In this document: in pieces, positions 37,446-45,307 of the stretch | How the letters are laid out: each line of letters begins with the position of its first letter | Numbering within the stretch: position 1 is the first letter of the stretch | NCBI RefSeq assembly: GCF_010091925.1 | Contig: NZ_WVID01000025.1 | Location: 1 to 64,000, forward strand | Length of the DNA: 64,000 nt | From: Nostoc sp. B(2019) | GTDB lineage: Bacteria; Cyanobacteriota; Cyanobacteriia; Cyanobacteriales; Nostocaceae | Reading direction: 5' to 3' | Made by a program: the position numbers and the translations under genes | Notes under the pieces: model-generated | Database searches by the model: none | What the model was told of the DNA's origin: nothing | Seen by the model: only the letters and a program-made list of their open reading frames with translations

Positions 37446-39755
37446 TTAAGTTTTTGTTTTTGAATTATGAAATGACATCAAGCCAACTGTCGCCACTAAT
37501 GATAAAGCCGATGGCACAAAAGGCACCCAAGCACCCAAAATTAATAGACTAAAGCAGAGCAGATACAGCACCCCAGAAGCAACACCGACAGCCAATGCTA
37601 ACTGGGGAAGCGATCGCCACTGCCAAGCAAGTATTCCCCCAATCAAAGACCAACCCCAAATCCAGGCCACCTCAACCCACAGTGACCAAACCCGCAGTAA
37701 CGGACGCTTATCTAAGACATTACTGAGGATCTGGCTAACCATGTGCGCTTGTACCAGCACTCCTGGCATTTGTTTGTCTAAAGAAGCTCCGTATGGCGTA
37801 GACCAGGTGTCTCGAAAATCCCCTTTTGCCACTACACCAATCAGAACAACCCTGTTTTTGACAGCGCTAGGGTTGACCGGACTATATAGAAATTGCGTCA
37901 GCGTTACCTGCTCAGCTATCTGCTTTGAGGAACGGTAGTTGAGTAAGATTTGACCATTGGGATCGATGCCTTGATAGCCCCCAGCGCGAGACTTCAGAGT
38001 CGGAAAAACATTACCCAACTGCAAATTTCCTTGCAGAGTAAACTGAGGTTCAATTCCTAAAGGCAATAGATAGCGGAATGCCAGTTGGATACTGAGTGCG
38101 TAGGAAGCTGAACACAACGATGCTGCTTCTTGGTTCATGAACAGCAGATGCCGACGTAAAACCCCATCGCTATCTAGAACAAAGTCGCTAAATCCTACAC
38201 GCCGTTCTGAAATTTCCGGTGGTGGCTCAATGCCTTTGGTGTTTGCTGTTCTATCACTTCCCTTGCAGACGCCAATCAAGTTCTCAGTCTGCTGGAGACG
38301 AGTAGTTAAATCTTGCTCCTCAGCCGGAAAATCACGGTAAATATCCAAACCGATCACTCTGGGCTCGTACTGCTCAAGTTTTGCCAGCAGTTTGTTGAGA
38401 GATTTGTCAGATAGGGAAATCCCTTTTGATGATTCGCCATTTTGTCGTTGAGTTGCCAAGTCAGCATCATCAATCGTCACTATTAACAAGCGTGAATCAA
38501 TTCCTTCATCAGGACGCGATCGCATCATCAAGTCAAAGGCTTTTAGCTCTCCACTTTGCAGCAGTCCCAGAAACCTCATCCCACAGACTAAGGTTGCGAT
38601 CGCTAGGCTAGAGAATAAAGGCACGTTAAATCTGCGTTGAGGAGAGGCAGATAAATTCGGTATTTCTTCGGTGTTTGCACGCCTTAGTTCCTCCCAAGTT
38701 GGTGGCTTTTGTGCTGGATTTTGGCAAATTACTGGTAGCCAAGTTGCACAGGGAAATTTATCTTCAAGTCCTTGCAACCGTTCTCTCGCTTGCCGTACCG
38801 CCTGGTATAAAGACTCACCACCTGCAAAGCCTGCTAAAAAATACTTCAAAAACTCTTGGGCAACCCGGTCTGGGACGGGTTCGCGCATAATGATCATCTG
38901 GGGAATTTGCAAATCAGCTAGTTCTCGCGCCAATCCCAACCCATCACAAGAGTTAAATATTGCCAGTTGCAAGCCATTTTCAATAGCTTTTTTGAGCGCA
39001 TACTTTAACTCGCCAATGGTGAGGCTATCAGTTTGATTCAGATAAATCCGCCCACTTTCTCCATTCCCCTGACTGGAACTGTGGCCGGCGAAGAAAAGAA
39101 TATCCCAGTTTTTCCCCCAGAGATGGTCAGTCAATTCCTTGCGTTGTGGTTCTACCACAAAGCTAATATCTGCGTTGCTACACTGTTGTAGTAAAGCTTG
39201 GTCAGCCTGAGTGTCAATTCCCTGACTATTACCGACAATAGCTAAAATATTCACCGCTTGGTTGCGGTTGCATGGTTTGATAATGCGATCGTAGGTGGGT
39301 GAAGCGAGGGCGATTTCAGTCTTGGGATAGCGTTCTAACAAGTCCCACAAATGCCAAGGTAATAGCTGCAATTGGCTATTTTCCGTTTGCAGAATCACCC
39401 GCACTTCTTCTGTAGGCAATAATCTTTCTAGCCATTTTTCTCGCAGGGGGCGAAACTCCTCCGCTCGCAGCCAGGTGTTGAAACGTGCCCGCAAAATATG
39501 GGCAGTGTTTTCACAGTCTTGGATCATTGATACATTCGTCACCTGCACTTTGTCAGCATGTAGGCGATAACGGTTTCCCAAATGTCGATAACTAGACTGC
39601 CAGTGGCTATAGTAAAGCGGCATTTCGGGTGATGGTGGTAGCTTACCCGTGATTTCTGTTGAGGGGCGATCGCATTCTTCACCAATCTGAAGGGTGACAG
39701 CAAACCCCTGCTCAAAACTTCCCTCTCCAAATTTCAGAACTACTAACTTACCCAT
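37446..39755 (-). CDS. CHAT-CHASE2 membrane sensor/protease-like protein
   Basis: 769 residues from the ATG at 39755; a GTG at 39785 would add ten residues, but MGKLVVLKFGEG is the usual start in this family. Order: N-terminal beta region (1-70), CHAT caspase-like domain (about 75-335) with the catalytic pair H in FFAGHSS and C in NSCDG, a membrane helix (about 375-395), an extracytoplasmic CHASE2 sensor (about 400-680; IVTIDDADLA and RPDEGIDSRL), and three C-terminal helices (about 690-765). The protein couples an outside sensor to a cytoplasmic protease-like head. It sits between DUF1822 and DUF928 genes. Confidence 0.92.
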   Translation of the reverse strand: MGKLVVLKFGEGSFEQGFAVTLQIGEECDRPSTEITGKLPPSPEMPLYYSHWQSSYRHLGNRYRLHADKVQVTNVSMIQDCENTAHILRARFNTWLRAEEFRPLREKWLERLLPTEEVRVILQTENSQLQLLPWHLWDLLERYPKTEIALASPTYDRIIKPCNRNQAVNILAIVGNSQGIDTQADQALLQQCSNADISFVVEPQRKELTDHLWGKNWDILFFAGHSSSQGNGESGRIYLNQTDSLTIGELKYALKKAIENGLQLAIFNSCDGLGLARELADLQIPQMIIMREPVPDRVAQEFLKYFLAGFAGGESLYQAVRQARERLQGLEDKFPCATWLPVICQNPAQKPPTWEELRRANTEEIPNLSASPQRRFNVPLFSSLAIATLVCGMRFLGLLQSGELKAFDLMMRSRPDEGIDSRLLIVTIDDADLATQRQNGESSKGISLSDKSLNKLLAKLEQYEPRVIGLDIYRDFPAEEQDLTTRLQQTENLIGVCKGSDRTANTKGIEPPPEISERRVGFSDFVLDSDGVLRRHLLFMNQEAASLCSASYALSIQLAFRYLLPLGIEPQFTLQGNLQLGNVFPTLKSRAGGYQGIDPNGQILLNYRSSKQIAEQVTLTQFLYSPVNPSAVKNRVVLIGVVAKGDFRDTWSTPYGASLDKQMPGVLVQAHMVSQILSNVLDKRPLLRVWSLWVEVAWIWGWSLIGGILAWQWRSLPQLALAVGVASGVLYLLCFSLLILGAWVPFVPSALSLVATVGLMSFHNSKTKT

Positions 39756-40015
39756 GACCGTCGCTTTGCTCCAATTCAAAATCACCCAATTGCTGATGCT
39801 TTTACCCTTGTCTTCTCCTGTGGTTGCGACGTTGCGCGTAGCCCATTAAGAACTACAAATTATGAATTATTTTGGTCAAAGTATCCATAAACAATAGCCA
39901 GAAGCCACTGCTCAAACTTCTTTTGAAGTTCAAAAAATCTAGTTGGAATTTTTAATTCCCGAATTACCAATTACCAGTTAATAATTACCGAACCAAACTT
40001 GAAAATTTACATGCT

Positions 40016-40963
40016 TCAAATCATAAAATGTTCTGTGATGCTGATATCATTCAATGCTACCCTAACGCTAAATAGCTCTGTGGGTTCACCACGAAACTGT
40101 AACTGAATGTAGTTGTCTGATTTTCTAGCTTGAGCTTCGAGAAACACTGCTCCCGAACTATCTAGAACAGTAAGCTGCACTCCTGGGGGCAAGTATATTT
40201 GACTACCAGTAGCGTGTAACTGGAGACGAATACTGGTTTGTTGGTCAGTTTCGGGAGTAATTTCCACCATCAACATGACGGGCTGGTTGAGAATTTGGAT
40301 TCCCAAATCAATCAATTTTGCACGTCTGGTTACTGCTTCTGGCTGGTTGAGAGCATTTTTTTCCACGGTTTCAGTACTGCGAAAAGCATAAGCTGGTCTA
40401 AGTTCCGGCACGTTCCATAAAGATTCAATAGTTTGCCAGCCTGTCTCGAATATCCCAGCAAACCACTGACTCAAATTCACAAAAGGCGTTGCTAAATGAT
40501 CAATTAACGCTTCTAGGGGTTGCAGTTGAGTCAAAGACAGCCTTTCGGTTGTGACTCTAGGGATAAACCCCAGCAGCTTTGCGTATTGGAGCGATTCATC
40601 AAATTGAACCACTAAATAACCTACCCGTTCTTCCCAGGTTTCTGGAGGAATTGCACATGTTTGCTGATGCAGACGTACAGGGCGACACTCCAAACGACCA
40701 ACTGAGGGTATTTCCAGGTCAGCCACATCTGCACAGAGGCGCATGACAGGGTTCCAACTGTCACTGGCTTGGAGGTTAGTAGGAATTTCCATCATCTGCA
40801 AGTAGTCATTCACCACCCATACAGCTAGCGTGTTCAGCTGCACTTGCTCTGCTTTTTCAAGAGTTGGCTGCTGATTGGCAAACTGCTGAGCAGTTATGCG
40901 AGCTATTTGGGAAATCGGCAAAGTTATTGCGAAATCGTCTACCCCAAAGGTGGTGTTATTCAT
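40016..40963 (-). CDS. DUF1822 family protein
   Basis: 315 residues. DUF1822 signature: FAITLPISQIARITAQQFA (about 11-29), then NTLAVWVVNDYLQMM (about 44-58) and the WEERVGYLVVQFDESL block (about 110-125). There is no signal peptide or helix, so it is cytoplasmic. The family is restricted largely to cyanobacteria and is typically encoded beside a sigma-70-like gene and CHAT/CHASE2 genes, as here. The function is unknown. It is upstream of CHAT-CHASE2 by 260 bp, so the promoters could be separate. Confidence 0.92.
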   Translation of the reverse strand: MNNTTFGVDDFAITLPISQIARITAQQFANQQPTLEKAEQVQLNTLAVWVVNDYLQMMEIPTNLQASDSWNPVMRLCADVADLEIPSVGRLECRPVRLHQQTCAIPPETWEERVGYLVVQFDESLQYAKLLGFIPRVTTERLSLTQLQPLEALIDHLATPFVNLSQWFAGIFETGWQTIESLWNVPELRPAYAFRSTETVEKNALNQPEAVTRRAKLIDLGIQILNQPVMLMVEITPETDQQTSIRLQLHATGSQIYLPPGVQLTVLDSSGAVFLEAQARKSDNYIQLQFRGEPTELFSVRVALNDISITEHFMI

Positions 40964-41706
40964 ACGTTAAGTCCCCAGTGGTCAATGCTGCTATCTACAT
41001 ATCGCTCACATTCACTAAATTTATGCCACAAAAGAGAGCTTTTAATAATGAAAAAACTGACAATTGACTGGGGACTGAAGATGGGAATAGAGCACAGATT
41101 ATTTCCTATAACTTCGAGCCTATTCCTTCTCTCCTAACCCTAATACCCAGGAGGTAGCTGTGCCTTTTTTGGCTGATTTATTTTTCCTGCGGTATTTAGC
41201 GAACTTGAGTACTGGGTTTAATAAAGAGGAGAGTTCAAGTTGCGATCGCTCAAAAATTTCTTGGTAAAACGGATACCAAGTAGATTTCTGTTACCTTTGT
41301 GAATGCGTACAAATCTGTTCTAGATTGAAATCACTACAAAATGTATTGTTATTGCAGGAATTAGTTATCAAATTATATTTATTTACCTACATAGATAGAT
41401 GCTAGATAAAATTACCTTCCTTAAGGAAGATAAATAATCTAAAAAACTTATTTTTATTGAGATATCAACTTAGTTTCAAAAATAATTGGTATGCATTTTA
41501 GTCAATGATATCCATCAGATAAATCTTAATAAATCTTAGCCTTTTGTTAAAGTTTTCAAGTTACCATACCAGAGTAGTTGATGACTCGAACTTGGATATC
41601 TAGGGATGGTTGTGTCATCCCGGAAAAATCCCCTAGATTTATCCGCCAAGCCGCAAAGTGTAGCTGAAAGCAACCAATTAATAGGTAAATCTCTGAGGTA
41701 ATAAGC
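40964..41706. other. Gap upstream of the orange carotenoid protein gene
   Basis: 743 bp between two divergent genes (DUF1822 and ocp). It should hold both promoters. It contains an AT-rich stretch (about 41330-41520) and no ORF I would call. No clear binding site was found. Confidence 0.6.
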
Positions 41707-42666
41707 ATGAATTACACTATCGAGTCTGCGCGTAACATTTTTTCTAACACCCAAGTGGCGGATGCTGTTCCAGCCACCACAGCAATGTTTGCCAAACTCA
41801 ACATTGACGACAAACTAGCATTTCTCTGGTATGCCTACACCGAATTAGGTCGTACAATTACTCCCGCTGCTCCTGGAAAAGCAAATCTCCAATTGATGGA
41901 AGGTATATTCAATCAGATTAAGCAGATGTCTCATGAAGAACAAACGCAACTCATGAGGGATCTTGCAACCAATGCTGACACTCCTATCAGCCGTTCTTAT
42001 GCATACTTTGGTGTCAATGCAAAGCTGGGTTTTTGGTGGCAGCTAGGAGAGTGGATGAAACAGGGTATCGTTGCTCCTATGCCATTTGGCTATCAAATGT
42101 CAGCTGAAGTTAAAGCAGTGCTAGAAGCAGTCCAAAAAATCGATCAAAGTCAGCAAATTACTGTACTACGAAATACTGTAGTAGACATGGGATTCGATCC
42201 GACTCAGGCTCCCACAAAGGAGGCAGAAGTCATAAACTTCACATTCCCACGCACGTCTCAACTTCCCCAATTCCCCATTGAGGGGGTAACAGAGCCAACA
42301 GTGCTGAAATACATTGAAGCCATGAACGCAGATAATGTTGAAGCTGCTGTTGCTTTATTTGCTAATAACGGTGCATTGCAACCGCCTTTCCAAAAACCGA
42401 TTGTTGGGCGAGATGCTATCACCGCCTACCTGCGAGACGAAGGACAGGGATTAGTGATGAAGCCAACAAAAGGCATCTCGGAAAGCATAGAAGATGGTTA
42501 TACACAGCATAAAATCACTGGTACGGTCGAAACTCCTTGGTTTGGGGGTAACGTGGGGATGAACATTGCTTGGCGATTCTTACTCAATCCCCAAGGACAA
42601 ATTTACTTTGTGGCGATTGATTTATTAGCATCTCCCAAAGAATTGCTCAACCTGGTACGTAAATAG
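41707..42666 (+). CDS. ocp: Orange carotenoid protein (divergent paralogue, OCP2/OCPX-like)
   Basis: 319 residues in two domains: an all-helical carotenoid-binding N-terminal domain (about 15-165) and an NTF2-like C-terminal domain (about 195-315). Conserved pieces are GFWWQLGEWM, the arginine in TVLRNTVVDMGFD (the R155-equivalent of the salt bridge), the tyrosine in VLKYI and the tryptophan in NIAWRFLLNP, the pair that hydrogen-bonds the ketocarotenoid. OCP absorbs blue-green light, converts to a red form and quenches phycobilisomes. The linker and the N-terminal domain differ from Synechocystis OCP1 as I remember it, and no FRP gene adjoins, which suggests another clade. A strong hairpin follows at 42718-42751. 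Confidence 0.93.
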   Translation: MNYTIESARNIFSNTQVADAVPATTAMFAKLNIDDKLAFLWYAYTELGRTITPAAPGKANLQLMEGIFNQIKQMSHEEQTQLMRDLATNADTPISRSYAYFGVNAKLGFWWQLGEWMKQGIVAPMPFGYQMSAEVKAVLEAVQKIDQSQQITVLRNTVVDMGFDPTQAPTKEAEVINFTFPRTSQLPQFPIEGVTEPTVLKYIEAMNADNVEAAVALFANNGALQPPFQKPIVGRDAITAYLRDEGQGLVMKPTKGISESIEDGYTQHKITGTVETPWFGGNVGMNIAWRFLLNPQGQIYFVAIDLLASPKELLNLVRK

Positions 42667-42717
42667 TGTGCTAGTAGTCCGTCTGCATAACTAAGGGATA
42701 AAGGAAAAGGTGCTTAT

Positions 42718-42751
42718 CCAGATGGCACACACACTCACGCGTGCCATCTGG
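42718..42751 (+). terminator. Strong hairpin after ocp
   Basis: CCAGATGGCAC (42718-42728) pairs perfectly with GTGCCATCTGG (42741-42751) across 12 nt. No T-run follows, so it may be a 3'-end stabiliser or a factor-assisted terminator between converging genes. Confidence 0.55.
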
Positions 42752-42810
42752 AACAAAACTATTTGTCAAGGATTAGTTTGGTTGAATAAATCAGGCGATC
42801 GCTTTAAAGA

Positions 42811-43497
42811 TTAACGATGAAGTAGTATCTGAAATAATCGATGACAGAATGATTTAAACGAAACCCATAAACGATAGCCCTTGCGGACGAGATCCAAAAC
42901 AAAGTAGGGCACTCTTAACCGAAGTGGATAGAAAAAAGGCAGATATAACCAGTAATAAGCTTTTTTCAAGTTATTCCACTTTGAGCATGTCTGTTCATCG
43001 AGAAAATCCGAGATATCTACGACTAATCCTCTACCTTCATGCATCATGACATTGCGACCGTGAATGTCATGAGGGTAAAGACCGCGATGACGTGCATAAT
43101 CTAAAGCTTCATCAATGTCTCGTATAACCTGTTTGGGAATACGTAGACCAAGGTGTATACAGTTGTAAAGAGTAACTCCATACAGCCGCTTCAAAATTAA
43201 GAAGCCTTCTTTGGCATAAAAACATTCAGAAAAAGCAGGATGAGAACCTAAACGGCGATAGACCTCCACTTCCTCCTCAAAGCCTGGGCGACCGGGCGCG
43301 TAAATTTTCACCACTTTGTCTGGATAGTCGGGGTGATAGACGACAGCAGCATAGTTTCCCGTACCCAGAAGCCGCCAGGGTTCAGGAAGATAGTTTACTT
43401 TCACTGGGTTATGGGGATTAACACTCTCAATTTGTAAGCTAGGAAGTAGTTCTTGGTAAATACTTTCAAGCATCTGCTGAAGGTGTGATTTATCCAT
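42811..43497 (-). CDS. Protein-kinase-like protein (small, atypical)
   Basis: 228 residues. A glycine loop LGTGNYAAVVY (about 44-54) and the lysine in KVVKIYAP (about 66) resemble the N-lobe of Ser/Thr kinases. The catalytic block reads HDIHGRNVMMHE (about 143-154), where HxDxxxxN is usual; the metal site is DISDF (about 160) rather than DFG. The C-terminal part (about 175-228) is basic, aromatic and hydrophobic and may touch a membrane. The HGRN form is found in ABC1/APH-like kinases. Target unknown. It is downstream of two Uma2 genes. Confidence 0.8.
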   Translation of the reverse strand: MDKSHLQQMLESIYQELLPSLQIESVNPHNPVKVNYLPEPWRLLGTGNYAAVVYHPDYPDKVVKIYAPGRPGFEEEVEVYRRLGSHPAFSECFYAKEGFLILKRLYGVTLYNCIHLGLRIPKQVIRDIDEALDYARHRGLYPHDIHGRNVMMHEGRGLVVDISDFLDEQTCSKWNNLKKAYYWLYLPFFYPLRLRVPYFVLDLVRKGYRLWVSFKSFCHRLFQILLHR

Positions 43498-43567
43498 ACA
43501 GGAAGTGTATTGTATCTAAACTGGGAACTTGCTCATCTTGCCACCCCCTTAATTGCAAATGCGACTT

Positions 43568-44188
43568 TTAAATATTACCAGCATTAAAAATATGCTCTGC
43601 GGTCAAATTTAATTCTGGGAAAGTAGGTGATTGAATACTATCGCTTCCACGGAACTGGCTCACTTGGTATTCCCCCTCAACTAGTGAATAAATCGATATT
43701 GTAGGCTGTTTGGGATTGCCAACGAACGACTTACCACCCAGAGCTAAGTAATCTACAATCCAATATTCAGGAATACCAATTTCCTCATACATACCGCGTT
43801 TAGTGTAATAGTCAGTACGCCAATTAGTACTAACTACCTCAATCACCAGAGGAATTGATACGCCTTGAGTAACAGTAGATTCTTTTTTCCACAGAGGTTC
43901 ATTTACCAAATTGGAGCGATTGATTATTAATACATCTGGTGAATAACCGGATTCATTTTCAGGTGGTTTTACTAATGCTGTTTTTGGTATGAAGTAAGGA
44001 AGGTTAAGGCGCTCATATTCGATTGGGAGTTTTGTAGCTAAGAATCCTATAATTTCTTCATGATCGCCTAATGGTTGTGTCATTTCTACAATTACTCCAT
44101 CATGCAGTTCATAGTGTCCCCCATCGGGTTTCCACTGAACAAATTCTTCAAAGGTTACTAGCTTAGTTTTTGGTAAGGCTTGAGTCAT
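43568..44188 (-). CDS. Uma2 family (DUF820) putative endonuclease
   Basis: 206 residues. Close paralogue of the gene at 25384: shared blocks are TFEEFVQWKPDGGHYELHDG, PDVLIINRSNLVNEPLWKK, VIEVVSTNWRTDYY and YWIVDYLALGGKSFVGNP. The nuclease-like core is complete. The two copies lie on opposite strands 18 kb apart and look like a duplication within the genome. Biological role unknown. Confidence 0.92.
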   Translation of the reverse strand: MTQALPKTKLVTFEEFVQWKPDGGHYELHDGVIVEMTQPLGDHEEIIGFLATKLPIEYERLNLPYFIPKTALVKPPENESGYSPDVLIINRSNLVNEPLWKKESTVTQGVSIPLVIEVVSTNWRTDYYTKRGMYEEIGIPEYWIVDYLALGGKSFVGNPKQPTISIYSLVEGEYQVSQFRGSDSIQSPTFPELNLTAEHIFNAGNI

Positions 44189-44449
44189 ATAGTCATCCTT
44201 ATTAATTTTTCTGTTTTAATTGTTAATTGTTAGCTGATTTAGATTTTCGGTAATTGCTCAACTAGGGCTAAATATAGAGCCATCAGTAGAGAGAGCTTTT
44301 TTAATAGCTTGATAAGCTGTCAAATCTTGACGCTTGCCTGTAAACCAATTAGTAGGGAGAGGGGAAGGGGTGATGGGTTGGAGGAGTGGCGATCGCGTTC
44401 TCAATCATCTGAACAAGCAGTATCGCTAAGGGCGATCGCATCCGCCTTT

Positions 44450-45013
44450 CTAATGGAAAAACTCAGCCACACTACAGCGAAAATCCGGCAGTAGGGGAGA
44501 GGCCAGAGTATCAGTGGCAAAGAGCGTTGACACCAGACGCAACAGAGCATCTTGGCGGCGATACACTTCGAGTTGCTGAATACGCCAATCCAGAATCCAA
44601 TACTCTTGTACGCCCCGTTCGGCGTAGAGCTTAAGTTTAGTTTCCCGATCACGGCGTTCATTCTGTGTTCCCGGAGAGAGTACTTCCACAATTAGTTCAG
44701 GAGCTATGGTGAAATGCCCTTCTTCATCTACTCCCGCTGCTAATCGCTCGTGACTAATCCAAACCACATCAGGAATCACATTATCCGCTTCATCAAAAAT
44801 GACTCCGGGTGTCGGTACGGTTTCTCCTAATTGCGATGCTGATGACCAGGTATTGAGAAGACTATAGGTTTGTCCGATCGCTTTTTGGTGTTTCCAGTGC
44901 GGAGCGCGAGTCATGAGCAGATGTCCATCAATAATTTCGTAGCGGTGACTGCTCTCCGGCAGAAGTTTGAGGTCTTCAGTCGTCCAATAAACGCGATCGG
45001 TAGCTGGTGTCAT
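44450..45013 (-). CDS. Uma2 family (DUF820) putative endonuclease, second type
   Basis: 187 residues. The family opening differs (YWTTEDLKLLPESSHRYEII), but the core PDVVWISHERL (about 82), LIVEVLSPGT (about 106) and YWILDWRIQQLEVYRR (about 137) fits the PD-(D/E)xK-like fold. It belongs to a different subfamily from the neighbour at 43568. Two adjacent Uma2 genes of different types fit independent insertion events next to a MITE-like element at 45112. Confidence 0.9.
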   Translation of the reverse strand: MTPATDRVYWTTEDLKLLPESSHRYEIIDGHLLMTRAPHWKHQKAIGQTYSLLNTWSSASQLGETVPTPGVIFDEADNVIPDVVWISHERLAAGVDEEGHFTIAPELIVEVLSPGTQNERRDRETKLKLYAERGVQEYWILDWRIQQLEVYRRQDALLRLVSTLFATDTLASPLLPDFRCSVAEFFH

Positions 45014-45111
45014 GAGGAGTACTGGAGGGTAATAGGCAGTGCCCTTATGATACTCGATCTCTCAATTCGAGCCGCCTTGTGCTGCTGATCAAGTTGAAAC
45101 CCAACAAACCC

Positions 45112-45302
45112 AGGACTTACGCACAGGTAACGGAAAAACGAACCGCAGAGGGCACAGCGAAAAGTCGAGCCAGTGCGAACAATCGCGCTTGCGTCGGAAA
45201 GCAACTGGCGCGGAGCGCCGGCTTCCGCCGTTGGCGCAGCCCAACCTAGGCATCAGAACTTCGGGAGAAATGAGAGTTTGAGAGGTTTTTTGCGTAAGTC
45301 CT
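45112..45302. mobile_element. MITE-like element with AGGACTTACGCA inverted ends
   Basis: A 191-bp element bounded by AGGACTTACGCA (45112-45123) and TGCGTAAGTCCT (45291-45302). The interior is GC-rich and non-coding. The ends match those of the element at 25128-25258. It sits just after the TPR-CHAT gene stop (45308). Confidence 0.7.
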
Positions 45303-45307
45303 AAAAC

